In this document: positions 1-9,241 of the stretch, in pieces | How positions within the stretch are numbered: the stretch's first letter is position 1 | Layout of the letters: the number at the start of each line of letters is the position of its first letter | Source of the DNA: Owenia fusiformis | Lineage: Eukaryota > Annelida > Polychaeta > Sabellida > Oweniidae | Direction: 5' to 3' | Assembly: GCA_903813345.2 (NCBI GenBank) | Contig: CAIIXF020000001.1 | Coordinates: 21,595,915 to 21,659,914, forward strand | DNA: 64,000 nucleotides | Translations under genes and position numbers: made by a program | The notes under the pieces: generated by a model | Told to the model about the DNA's origin: nothing | Databases searched by the model: none | Seen by the model: only the letters and a program-made list of their open reading frames with translations

Positions 1-84
1 TGTATTAAAATACAGACAATGAGCGGGTGACACGTAATGTGTATATTCCCGACAGGGTAGTGAATTACCTACATAGAAACAGAG

Positions 85-110
85 GGGGATCTGTTTGTGT
101 GCGAATGCTT
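85..110. repeat. Left arm of inverted repeat bracketing the LINE
   Basis: A 26-base stretch starting GGGGATCTGTTTGTGTG matches, in reverse complement, 3302-3328, with one short mismatch/indel around CG versus ACA. LINEs do not normally have terminal inverted repeats. The arm lies in what should be the LINE 3' UTR. Confidence 0.75.
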
Positions 111-176
111 ATAATGGGTGGTTAGTGAAAGGTGTGTCATACAGCCCAAAATATAAACTATAAGAATGGTATTCAA

Positions 177-989
177 TTATTCATTATTAACAAAGTACTT
201 TTTTAGCTCTCTTTTCATGATGGGAACACTTCGAGAAGATTGAATCTTGTTTGGTAATTGATTCCAAATTGTTGGTGCTGCGAAAGTTAACATTGAAATG
301 CCATAGTTCGTCCGCACCTTAGGTTTGTCATAAGTATCCTTGTTTCTAGTATTGTGTTCATGTCTCGCCTGGACCATTTTGAAAAAGTTAGGAAAAATTT
401 TATGGTAGTTATCAAGCTGATTTATCCATTTATACATAAATAAACATTTCTGTTGTTTGTGTATGTCAAAAATATTTAAAAGGTTTAACTGTTTGAATAA
501 TGGTAGGGAATGAGCTCTATAATCGCTGTTTGTTGCAATGCGGGTGAATTTCTTTTGCACAAGATATAGAGAATTTAATGAACTACATGTTTCACCCCAA
601 ATAACATTGCCATATATAAGATGAGAATATATAAGTGAATAATAGATGCTCATAAAACCACTGATATTCAACAGTTGTTTTACTCTATATAAAATACCAA
701 TTGTCCTAGAAATTTTTGCATTAACAGAAGCAATATGCCGTTTCCAGTTCAAGTGTTTATCTATTATTATGCCAAGAAAGTTTATATGATCAACTTGTTC
801 AATTTGCTTGCCATTAAGATAGATTTTAATATTATTTGCGTTAAATCTTTTTTGTCTTGAGGAAAAAATGATATATTTTGTTTTATTAGCATTGAGTGAT
901 AATTTGTTTGTGACCAGCCATTCTTCAATATGTTTCAGTTCAATATTTAAAGTTTCTGTCAGGTCATTTAGATTTTTGCCTTTAATCAA
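177..989 (-). CDS. LINE C-terminal region after RT motif C (thumb and tail)
   Basis: Continuation of the LINE reverse transcriptase. Upstream of its first Met the same frame reads LFFVLFADDTNLLIKG, giving RT motif C. After it come WLVTNKLSLNANKTK, FLGIIIDKHLNWKRHI, an aromatic block with YSHLIYGNVIWG, and a basic C-terminal region ending in a stop at 177-179. This arrangement (motif C, then LNANKTK, then FLG) is standard for CR1/Jockey-like LINEs. No zinc-knuckle is obvious before the stop. Confidence 0.8.
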   Translation of the reverse strand: MIKGKNLNDLTETLNIELKHIEEWLVTNKLSLNANKTKYIIFSSRQKRFNANNIKIYLNGKQIEQVDHINFLGIIIDKHLNWKRHIASVNAKISRTIGILYRVKQLLNISGFMSIYYSLIYSHLIYGNVIWGETCSSLNSLYLVQKKFTRIATNSDYRAHSLPLFKQLNLLNIFDIHKQQKCLFMYKWINQLDNYHKIFPNFFKMVQARHEHNTRNKDTYDKPKVRTNYGISMLTFAAPTIWNQLPNKIQSSRSVPIMKRELKKYFVNNE

Positions 990-1867
990 TAAGTTAGTAT
1001 CATCCGCGAATAAGACGAAAAATAGTGTCGGGAAGAAAGATATATATCATTAATATATAATATAAAAAACAGAGGTCCTAAAATTGAGCCTTGAGGAATA
1101 CCGCAAGTGATCAAGTCACGATTAGAGATTGTGTCCTTATATAAAGTTTGCTGGAATCTGTTTTTAAAATAACTTTTTATCCAGTCAAGAGCAACACCAC
1201 GTATACCATAATATTGAAGTTTATCAAATAGTATGTTATGATCTATTGTATCGAAAGCTTTGGAAAAGTCAATAAATAATCCTATTGTAAATTCCCCATC
1301 ATCAATAGATTTCCTGATCTTTTCAATAAATGTTAATACCCCCATGAAAGTTGATCTTTTTTCCCTAAATCCAAATTGATTAGTATACAAAATGTCAATA
1401 GTATCTATAAACTTTGTTATTCTTTTATGCATTAGTTTTTCCAAAATTTTTGAAAAAACTGGTAGTACAGATATTGGCCGATAATTGGTGAAAAAATGTT
1501 TTTCATCTTTTTTATAAATCGGTAAAACTTTTGCAATTTTAAGTTGGTCTGGAAAAACTCCGTTTGAAATGGATAAATTAAAAATATGCATAAGAGGCTG
1601 ATATAGTACAAAACCGCATTCTTTCATAATAAAAGGTTTAAAATCATCATGACCTGCAGCAGAAGGTTTTAAATTAAAAATTATTTTTTGTAGTTCGTTA
1701 ACATCAACTGGGTCTAAAAAGATTGAAGAAGCCTGTTGTCCTAATGTTTGCATAAAATCTAAGGGTTTTTTATCTGACTTGGGAATTTTTGCAGCTAAGT
1801 TTTCTCCAACTTTTACAAAAAAATTATTGAAATGATTAGCTATCTCCTGTTTGTTGGTTATTTTCAC
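986..1867 (-). CDS. LINE reverse transcriptase, fingers and palm
   Basis: Reverse transcriptase core of the LINE. Motifs seen in order: LPIYKKD, NYRPISVLPVFSKILEK, NQFGFREKRST, FIDFSKAFDTIDH (motif A with catalytic Asp), and GIPQGSILGPLFFILYINDI (motif B). The frame is lost just before motif C: at about 1040-1046 one base is missing in a CCC/TTC stretch, and FADDT (the other catalytic Asp pair) is then read in the frame of the 177-989 segment. The Met at the start is not a true start; the frame is the continuation of the endonuclease frame. Confidence 0.85.
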   Translation of the reverse strand: MKITNKQEIANHFNNFFVKVGENLAAKIPKSDKKPLDFMQTLGQQASSIFLDPVDVNELQKIIFNLKPSAAGHDDFKPFIMKECGFVLYQPLMHIFNLSISNGVFPDQLKIAKVLPIYKKDEKHFFTNYRPISVLPVFSKILEKLMHKRITKFIDTIDILYTNQFGFREKRSTFMGVLTFIEKIRKSIDDGEFTIGLFIDFSKAFDTIDHNILFDKLQYYGIRGVALDWIKSYFKNRFQQTLYKDTISNRDLITCGIPQGSILGPLFFILYINDIYLSSRHYFSSYSRMILTY

Positions 1868-3267
1868 GTTATTTTGAATGAAGAAGTCAGGGATATTATT
1901 ATTTTTCTTTTGAGTATCTCATTAATTATTTGCCAATTTGCCTTTATGTTGCCTTGATTCAGTTTAAATTTGTTATTATAGTATTGCTTTTCAGATAATT
2001 TAATTGTACTTTTTAGTTGATTTGCATAAGATTTATATTGTTTTTTATTTTGATCTGTGGGATTCCTGAGATATTTCTTGTATAGTTTGCTTTTATGTCT
2101 AATTGATTTAAGTGTTGCTGATGTAATCCAAGGTTTTTGATTATTATTGTATAGTTTAATTGTGATCTGTTTTAATGGGAAGCATTCATCATAAAATTCT
2201 GATAGTTTTTCCTCAAATTTATTATAAGATTCATTAACATCGTTGAAATTTGTAATATCAATCCAAGATTCATTAGAGAGGATTTCTTTAAATTTTAAGA
2301 TGCTTTCGTCAGTATATTTTCTAATAGACTTTTTCATTGATGTTGTTTTGTTAACAGGTTTGTTGGAAACAGCAAATATTGGAAAGTGATCTGATATGTC
2401 ATTATATATAATTCCACATAAGTCAACTTTAGAATCATTAGTAAAGATGTTATCTATGAGAGTGGCTGAGGTAGATGTAACTCTAGTTGCTTTATATATT
2501 ACAGGCATGAAGTTATATGAAGACATAATGTTGTAAAAGTTTTCAGTATTTTCATGTTCAACAGATTTAAAAAGATCAATGTTAAAATCTCCAGCAATGT
2601 AGCTTAATTTGTTGTTTTCTCTTGAAAGTAAAGATAGGTATACATCTAGGTCATTGTTGAATTCTTCTAGATCAACATTTGGTGGCTTATATACACAGGT
2701 TATTAAAATATTCTTTCCATTTTCAACAATTATCTCTATGGTTATGACATCACAATTGACATTGTTAAATTTTAAATCAGATCGTTCCTTGATATTAATA
2801 GATTTATGAAAAAGGAGACCAACACCGCCTCCTCTAGTTGTTCTTGAGTTGAAAAATCCTCGGTAATTTAGAAATTCAGAAAAGTTGTCTTCTTGATCTT
2901 TATACAGCCAAGTTTCAGAGAGAGCAATGACAGATATATTTTTATCGATAGACGCAAGTAGATTAGACAATTTCCAATGATTTGAAGACAAACTACGAAT
3001 ATTGCAGTGTAAAATAGACATATCTATGTTATTCTTGGAATTGAGATTATTATTGAAGTCAGAAAGTGTGACATATTCATTCTTAGCCATGTATTCCTTG
3101 GTTGTGTTATCAAAGTCTGGGGCGTCAGGATCATCATCTCTGATTTCGAGCAGATTAAAAATTTTATTTTCAAAATTAATGATCAAGTCACCATTTGGAA
3201 CAATATCAATAAATTCGGAAGAGTCTATAATATTAAAAAAAGGAAATTCAGACCATGGGCATGACAC
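1864..3267 (-). CDS. LINE endonuclease domain (APE/exonuclease-endonuclease-phosphatase type), 467 codons
   Basis: This frame carries the apurinic-like endonuclease that nicks target DNA to prime reverse transcription. Visible motifs in order: HCNIRSL, LSETWL, GGGVGLL, YKPPN, GDFNIDL, the SATLIDNIFTN block and SDHFPIF with the catalytic Asp-His near the C-terminal end of the domain. The first ~85 residues are acidic and unrecognised. The frame runs out after KRKIIIS because a run of A near 1895-1905 is one base short; in the next frame the sequence continues as NNNIPDFF and leads into the RT frame. So endonuclease and RT were originally one protein. It is a broken copy, part of the LINE at 85-3328. 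Confidence 0.85.
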   Translation of the reverse strand: MSCPWSEFPFFNIIDSSEFIDIVPNGDLIINFENKIFNLLEIRDDDPDAPDFDNTTKEYMAKNEYVTLSDFNNNLNSKNNIDMSILHCNIRSLSSNHWKLSNLLASIDKNISVIALSETWLYKDQEDNFSEFLNYRGFFNSRTTRGGGVGLLFHKSINIKERSDLKFNNVNCDVITIEIIVENGKNILITCVYKPPNVDLEEFNNDLDVYLSLLSRENNKLSYIAGDFNIDLFKSVEHENTENFYNIMSSYNFMPVIYKATRVTSTSATLIDNIFTNDSKVDLCGIIYNDISDHFPIFAVSNKPVNKTTSMKKSIRKYTDESILKFKEILSNESWIDITNFNDVNESYNKFEEKLSEFYDECFPLKQITIKLYNNNQKPWITSATLKSIRHKSKLYKKYLRNPTDQNKKQYKSYANQLKSTIKLSEKQYYNNKFKLNQGNIKANWQIINEILKRKIIISLTSSFKIT

Positions 3268-3301
3268 ATGTGTATTCAGATTAACCAGTATCTAAAAGTA
3301 G

Positions 3302-3328
3302 AAGCATTACACACACAAACAGATCCCC
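3302..3328. repeat. Right arm of inverted repeat bracketing the LINE
   Basis: Reads AAGCATTACACACACAAACA followed by GATCCCC, the inverse of 85-110. It sits just 5' of the LINE endonuclease frame in the element's own direction. Confidence 0.75.
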
Positions 3329-3736
3329 TTTATGAATGTTACAAGACTTGAAAAAAGGAAGTCTCAATATGAATTGAAACATGATGTTCTGTGAACACAG
3401 AACTGGGCTAGATGTAAGGGGCAAATTCATATTTGTGGCTCAGTTGAATGACATATAAACATAACAGTGAATGTAAGAACCAAAGCAAGTTAGTGAGAAA
3501 GTTAAAAATGTTGGATATTTTCTAACAGGTTCATTAGGAATCCTGATTGAAACTCCTGTATGTTTTGTTTATAAATTTTATGTGTCACTGACTTAAATGG
3601 TTGACAGAATCAAGGATATGAGTTCAGGTCAAACTTAAATATCATATAGTATCATTAAGTATTTAACTTCTTATCAAAGGTATAGAGAGTCAATTTCATC
3701 AATAGGTGAATCTAAATATCTACATGTAGATAGTGT
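3329..3736. other. Intergenic spacer between LINE and TLR 3' end
   Basis: AT-rich, with no coding frame, array or inverted repeat that I can see. It should contain any TLR 3' UTR if the proximal poly-A signal is not used. Confidence 0.5.
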
Positions 3737-3742
3737 TTTATT
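3737..3742 (-). terminator. Poly-A signal AATAAA overlapping the TLR stop
   Basis: On the minus strand the stop is TAA followed at once by another TAA, and AATAAA spans this junction. If used, the 3' UTR would be only some 15-30 bases. A more distal signal may be used instead. Confidence 0.35.
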
Positions 3743-6035
3743 ATCCAATAAGTTCTTGTAGAACTTCATTGTCACCATCATTGCTCTGGTATAAATACTG
3801 GCTATCTTCATCTCCCTGGTATCTTGGGTCACCGAGAGCATCTTTCATCTTCCTCCAGAACAATAGCTTCCTGTCCTCATCCTCACTCCACTCCAGGTAC
3901 ACCCGAGTCTCAAGTAGTGAACGTAGAGTTGGTGTGATCAGCTCTGGGGGTAGGACATCCACAGGCTCTTTTAGTATCAATATCAAACAGTCTCGCCCCC
4001 TGGTAGCAAGCTCACCTCTAGCAAGGTTCATTTCAAATGTGCACCAACCACTTCGGAGAAAATTATGGCTAATAATCAGAATTATCTTGTTGCTTTTGCT
4101 GATGCTTTCAATGATAATGTCAGCAATGTAAGCACCTGGCATAAAGTTGCGGTCATCTATGCATATATTATAGTTGTATTTATCTGCTAGATGTGCATAT
4201 ATGTTGGTCAGTGCCCAGTTTTTGTCCAGAGAGCTGTAACTCATAAATCCATCAAAGTCAAACTGAAAATCAACCTGTTGATGACGTCTGAGTAATGCCC
4301 TTATCAGAAGGGCTAGATAGTGTATTTTGTATCTACGCCTGTAGATACAGATAACAAGCACACTGCCTAGTACAACAAGTCCAAAAGATACCACAGGTGG
4401 AATTATCATAGCCTTCCAGCAATCCCATTTCATCCCAGGTAACAAAATGTCATTGATTGCCACCTCTGAGCCATTGATGTGAATACATGTTACTTCTTGC
4501 CATTTGTAGATGTTATCACTGTGTGTCTGTGTCCAGTCTATAAACTTGAAAGAATCACAGTTACAGATCAAAGGATTATGTCTGATGTCTATTGTCAAAT
4601 TCGTTCTTGATGTTCTTATTAGTTCATCAATTTCCTTTCTTTTGTTCTCTTCAATAGCATTTAAATGATTGTTTGATATATTGAGCAGTCTCATTGATTT
4701 AAGCTGTTCCAGTAATATTGTGATCTGTTTCATTTTGTTACCACTTAAGTTGAGAATTTCAAGTCCTGTTGTGTCAACAAATGCCTTTGCATCAATATCT
4801 GTAATATCATTGTATGACACATCAATTAGTTGCAGTTGGGAACAGTTTCTGAAGATGGTGGAAGAAGAATTGGAGGAATGGAGTATTGCTCTGTTGTTGG
4901 CCAAGTCAAGATATTGTAGTCTTTCAAAGTATCCAGTCTCACATGTGAAGAATTCAGGTGCAATTATGCAGTCATTATCACTATATACAAGTCTTTCCAA
5001 ATTAACCAGTCCTTTCAGTGCACCACCTATATAAGTGGTGATAAAACTGGCAGAGGCTTCAATGATCTTGATGTTATTGTTTCGTTGAAACCTTATTCCA
5101 TATGGTAAATGACAAGGGGCATAATCCACATTGGTCTCTCTCAGATGTATCTCAATGAGGCCCACAGGAAGAGCCCATTCGTTTTCACTCATTCTTTTTG
5201 AAAATGGGACATATGGATTGTTTTTTTGGAATGAACCATGCCTGTTGCCTTCTATTTTCACAACCTTCAGATGTATCATAAAGTATATTTCCAAAAGCAC
5301 ACCCCTGGTCACTGGAAGTACCCCTCTTATTATATTCTTTGACAAATCTATTGTTTCTAAATAGGGCACATATTTGGAAATCCCTGGTTCAATTGCAAAT
5401 ATTCCATTTTCTGTTAAAACCAGGTTTTTCAAATGGCAGTGTTTGAAATATTGCAAATGTTTCTTCTCAAGCATAAAAGGCATGAGTGTTATATAGTTAT
5501 ATATGATAGTTTCAATTGTAGAATTTTGTAGACCTTCAAATGCATTAAACAAAGCTATTTTAGCATCAAGTTTTGATTCATCCCCGTGCCAGTTCACATG
5601 GATGGTGCGAATATTTTTTAATGGCTTATAAACAAGTTTGTGAAAAGACTCTGGTTTAAAAGGATTTTTACCTATCATAAGATACTGCAGATGTACAAGT
5701 CCACTAAATGTACGGTTTCCAAAAATAGCTATTTTGTTCAGATCAATGTCCAACACTTCCAAGTTCTGATATAGTTGTCCTAACAACCCATCAGGCAAAT
5801 GCGTTATGCAATTATTATATAGTCGAAGGATTGTTATATCTCTTGGTAACTCTTGTGGCAATAACTCAAGATTTCTAGATGAGCAATCGGCAGTGAGGCC
5901 AACACAGTCACACACATTACAGCTGCTTTTGTGTTTTGTCTCCAATGCATTTCTAGAAGCAGATGTTAAATTTCCATTGACAGGTACGAAAAGACATGTC
6001 AGAAGAAACACTATTTTCAGGTTGTAGGAAGGCAT
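3741..6035 (-). CDS. Toll-like receptor, intronless coding region, 764 aa
   Basis: A single-pass innate immune receptor that senses ligand outside and signals through a cytoplasmic TIR domain. Seen: signal peptide about 1-21; LRR N-terminal cap with paired Cys (CNVCDC, about 39-51); leucine-rich repeats to about 485; one LRR C-terminal cap (NPLICNCDSFKFIDW, Cys to about 539); membrane helix about 543-565 followed by RRR; TIR domain about 592-740. TIR box 1 is FDFDGFMSYS, box 2 is CIDDRNFMPG with the BB-loop Pro kept but Asn where Asp is usual, WC-x2-E is present (SGWCTFE), and box 3 is FW at 726-727. A single LRRCT makes it the single-cysteine-cluster kind. The start is chosen because the signal peptide follows it directly. 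The coding frame is complete in one exon; a 5' UTR intron cannot be excluded. Orthology to a numbered TLR is not attempted. Confidence 0.95.
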   Translation of the reverse strand: MPSYNLKIVFLLTCLFVPVNGNLTSASRNALETKHKSSCNVCDCVGLTADCSSRNLELLPQELPRDITILRLYNNCITHLPDGLLGQLYQNLEVLDIDLNKIAIFGNRTFSGLVHLQYLMIGKNPFKPESFHKLVYKPLKNIRTIHVNWHGDESKLDAKIALFNAFEGLQNSTIETIIYNYITLMPFMLEKKHLQYFKHCHLKNLVLTENGIFAIEPGISKYVPYLETIDLSKNIIRGVLPVTRGVLLEIYFMIHLKVVKIEGNRHGSFQKNNPYVPFSKRMSENEWALPVGLIEIHLRETNVDYAPCHLPYGIRFQRNNNIKIIEASASFITTYIGGALKGLVNLERLVYSDNDCIIAPEFFTCETGYFERLQYLDLANNRAILHSSNSSSTIFRNCSQLQLIDVSYNDITDIDAKAFVDTTGLEILNLSGNKMKQITILLEQLKSMRLLNISNNHLNAIEENKRKEIDELIRTSRTNLTIDIRHNPLICNCDSFKFIDWTQTHSDNIYKWQEVTCIHINGSEVAINDILLPGMKWDCWKAMIIPPVVSFGLVVLGSVLVICIYRRRYKIHYLALLIRALLRRHQQVDFQFDFDGFMSYSSLDKNWALTNIYAHLADKYNYNICIDDRNFMPGAYIADIIIESISKSNKIILIISHNFLRSGWCTFEMNLARGELATRGRDCLILILKEPVDVLPPELITPTLRSLLETRVYLEWSEDEDRKLLFWRKMKDALGDPRYQGDEDSQYLYQSNDGDNEVLQELIG

Positions 6036-6660
6036 TGTTCCAATATTCCACTTTACTTCTTGATATGAATATTACGCTGGCCTCTGTTCGATCTAGATAC
6101 AATCTGATGTTGGAACCAAATTAAATGGAAATGTGCCAATATATAAAAATGCAAAGAAGTATAGAAATGATTTTATTTATTAACAATTTATCTTCCTGAC
6201 TTTTAAAGTATAATATATGAAACAATTGGGGTTAAATAAATCAACTTCAAGATACAAACTTGGTTGTGTTTGATATATACTTACCATATATTACATTGAT
6301 TATAACATAAAATCATGAAATTTTATTTCCTAGTCGATTGATATTTTATTGCATATTCAATACAATAACATAGTTCAACATGTACAGCTTTCATCATGTT
6401 CATTTACATCATTGTAATACATAAATAATTTAGCTATTATATCTAAATATATCTTTATATTCCTTAACCTATAATAGGGGTCAAGTAATGATCACAAAGA
6501 CACTTTCACCTTTTTTTCTCAAAAGAAAATTGAAAATACATTTGGTAGGTGTTAAAGATATTCTGGATCTTGTTGTTTTTAAAATGATTAAAATTGGAAT
6601 TGTGCAGAAAGGGTAGCACCCTAAATAGCATTAATGGTTTTCTCCTAACCATGTCACATT
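6036..6660. other. TLR upstream region
   Basis: AT-rich sequence 5' of the TLR start. I see no certain TATA, GC-rich core or coding exon. The TLR promoter or a non-coding first exon should be here or further right. Confidence 0.4.
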
Positions 6661-6724
6661 AGTTCGAAATGTGTCATCTGAATATTGCGAGCTTCATCAT
6701 CTGATTTCTAAAAGGTTTACAAGT

Positions 6725-6920
6725 CATGGGCGTAGCGCCCGGTACGCTGGGTACGCACAGGCGTACCAGATGGTTGCAAATTCGCTCCAAATACAACCAT
6801 ATTTCAAAATTTTCCTGGGGGAGAACCCCCAGACCCCCCTTAATGCTGGCTTTTTTATTCACTCAACTCTTGTTCCTGTGGTGGTGGCGTACTACTTAGG
6901 AAAATAGCGCTACGCCCATG
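6725..6920. mobile_element. MITE, ~196 bp, ends CATGGGCGTAGCGC
   Basis: Terminal inverted repeats CATGGGCGTAGCGC (6725-6738) and GCGCTACGCCCATG (6907-6920) match exactly over 14 bases. The bases CAAGT stand directly outside both ends (6720-6724 and 6921-6925), a likely target-site duplication. The inside holds a GGGGGAGAACCCCC-like hairpin and is non-coding. A plain non-autonomous DNA transposon; superfamily not assigned. Confidence 0.8.
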
Positions 6921-7162
6921 CAAGTACCAATTGAACAATGTTGTCATCATAAATCTGAATTAAGGAACAAGGACAATGAATCTTTAAATTATGGACAAAT
7001 CATTTAAAATGATCTCATGTTATCCTGATCCAAGCTTGTTCAGCCTTTTTTTTATTATATTTAAACAATCTTTTCAGGCACTGGATATAAAAACAATAAA
7101 TCAAAGAATCTGAAGTTCCCTTTTCCCTTTTTAAAACACGTTCAATCATTAATATATTTTAT

Positions 7163-7747
7163 TAGGGATGTCCAAAAAAGTGGAACATTTTTTAATCATA
7201 TGTATAAAATTAATTTTTTTCAATGAAATATGCCATGTTGATCAGTATACACATTTTTAGAAATGGTTAAGTGAAAAACACTTATGTTGAAAGTAAGGAA
7301 GAACTAAATAATTAAATATCTTAAAGGACGAGGAAGAAGGAACATGTCAAGAGTGACCGATTACATCATCCACAAAGCTGATAAACAACAAATTCGTGAT
7401 TTCTGCTTATCAAAAGCCCCACTCCAAGAACACAATATCATTGGTGTTGTTAGAAACAGATTCTTTCAAAACAAAAGTTAAAGTTGAAGCTTACCATTAA
7501 GATAGCTTGAAGGAAAAGCAACAAATGGCCAAATGAAAGAACTGTCAAAAATGGAGGTCAGAATTTGAATTTGTCATTAAGAAGAAAGGCCATATCACTG
7601 GCTTGCTGAACTTATTAACATGATATGGTGCATCTATAAACTTTATAGCTTGGTGTAGATTTGAATGAACTTTGCTCAGTAAAATTTGGTTGAGAAATTA
7701 ATTTTCTACACATGACTTAGTAATGTTCCACTTTTGGACCACTCTGT
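7163..7747. mobile_element. Non-autonomous mariner-like element, ~585 bp
   Basis: Ends are inverted copies: GATGTCCAAAAAAGTGGAAC at the left and its near-inverse with CCACTTTTGGACCACTC at the right, next to TA. The GGTGTCCAAAAGT style of end is typical of mariner. The inside has no intact transposase; a stretch near 7320-7480 may be degraded coding sequence. Confidence 0.6.
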
Positions 7748-7750
7748 AAT

Positions 7751-9098
7751 ATACAAACTGAACATTTATGTTTCTACACTGCATAGTTTGCTATAATCAA
7801 CAGTATCCATTTGAGATTAACAGGATTATCTCTTTTACAATATTTGCATATTTATTTGAGAAACAATTTTTCACAGATGACCTTTTATTTAATAACCTCC
7901 AACAAGAGAATCCTCGTCTTGAGGAATAATTGGCAACATGACATCACAATGGTAGATTTTCCTCAAACTACAATCCTACATTGTCATAAATACTCATCTC
8001 AAATAATAAATAAATAAAACTGATATACTGTACTGATTAAAACAATATGAGTTTGAACTGGACTTGTTCTTTACACTGAAATACATGTACATTTAACTTT
8101 CAATAATGCCTCTGAGGTTTTATTTGTGCAAATGTTCACTGACCACTGACATCTTAACCATAGCCTGTTATCTTAAGCATACAAGTTACATGAATAAATA
8201 AAAACAATGGTAGCAAATTAACATTTTCATTGCATTTCTTAGGTAAATTGTCATTTGGTAATTGTAACATTGACACCAAAAACAATTGTTATATCAATGC
8301 ACAAAGACATAACTTACGTGCCCCCGATTTTTGTAAGTTGATCAGACACAGACAATTGTGCAGGCAGACACTAGGCGTGAAAATTAACTGGTAACATTCT
8401 TTTTTTGGCTTAACTGACATGAGAAAACCCTGTCTGGATTCTAGTTTATAGAACGTTTCAATTCATAAATTATACTAATACTTAGATGAAAGATAATAAA
8501 ATAAATACTTTGATGTTTTATATTGCACTAGCAGCTGAACTGAAGCATTTGAAAGTTTTTTTAAGTTTTAAGTAATCTGAGCCTTTGGTTCTCAGTTAAG
8601 TAAAATGACCTGAACAAATTGGTACTTTTCAATAATGAATTTTATTAAGAATTTATGAATCCATTAAGAAAAAATATGACACTGTCGAGACATAAATATG
8701 TCCCGTTTTAAAATACAATATTTTCCTTTCCTTTATACATTTATACAATTAATTATTAAATCTAGTGTCAAACATACATGTTTATCTCTCAATCCTTGTT
8801 TCAATACTTTTATTGGGTATTTCTAGACCCTTTTAGATGCTTCTTTTAGATTAAGTATATTATATTTATGTTAAGGTGGACCAAGTTGGATAACTTTAGA
8901 ACCTGTTTGGTTATGCTGACCATAAGCAAGTTGATTGCTTCTGTCTACCTTAACATGCTCTCAAAGCAATGCTTTATACATTGTAATGTTATATGAAAAT
9001 ATTGTAAACTGCATGTGTAGACTAATAGTGTCCTAAACGGGTGTATATATATTTTAACAGCCTGATCCATGGTCTGTACCTTATATTGAAAATATTAT
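7751..9098. other. Intergenic, no gene seen
   Basis: AT-rich. The only structure I see is a small fold-back at about 8873-8954 (TAAGGTGGACC against GTCTACCTTA). Confidence 0.45.
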
Positions 9099-9241
9099 TA
9101 ATACCATGGTCACATTTGCTCTGATTTTCAGTACTGGCGCCTGAGCGATGAGTAATTTTTAAAGGTGCATTCAGTTTTGAACAAAATACTCACCAAACAG
9201 GTGTCGGTGTTAAAGATAGGGCAAATGTGACCACGGCATTA
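9099..9241. mobile_element. Short MITE, 143 bp
   Basis: Inverted ends TAATACCATGGTCACATTTG and CAAATGTGACCACGGCATTA, about 20 bases with two to three mismatches. Non-coding inside. Confidence 0.65.

Larger units (their letters stand above)
85..3328 (-). mobile_element. Non-LTR retrotransposon (LINE), APE endonuclease plus reverse transcriptase, nearly full length but frameshifted
   Basis: Three overlapping minus-strand frames carry the parts of one LINE in the right order: endonuclease (1864-3267), reverse transcriptase (986-1867) and the C-terminal region (177-989). No RNase H and no LTRs are seen. The RT and post-RT motifs (NYRPISVLP, NQFGFREKRST, FSKAFDTIDH, GIPQGSILGP, FADDT, LNANKTK, FLGIIID) resemble the CR1/Jockey group of APE-type LINEs; I do not assign a clade. 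Two single-base frame breaks separate the three frames. The 3' part ends without a visible poly-A tail at the left. A ~26 bp inverted repeat (85-110 and 3302-3328) brackets the unit, so the outer limits are approximate. Confidence 0.9.

Noticed and set aside
1-176. Similarity of the left edge (GTATATTCCCG...TTACCTA) to 36720-36775
   Set aside because: Shared words are short and gapped; may be a worn repeat, but not enough to define an element.
868-3295. Plus-strand frames across the LINE (868-1053, 2609-2809, 3002-3295)
   Set aside because: Antisense shadows of the LINE coding strand.
3733-6027. Plus-strand frames across the TLR
   Set aside because: Antisense shadows of the TLR coding region.
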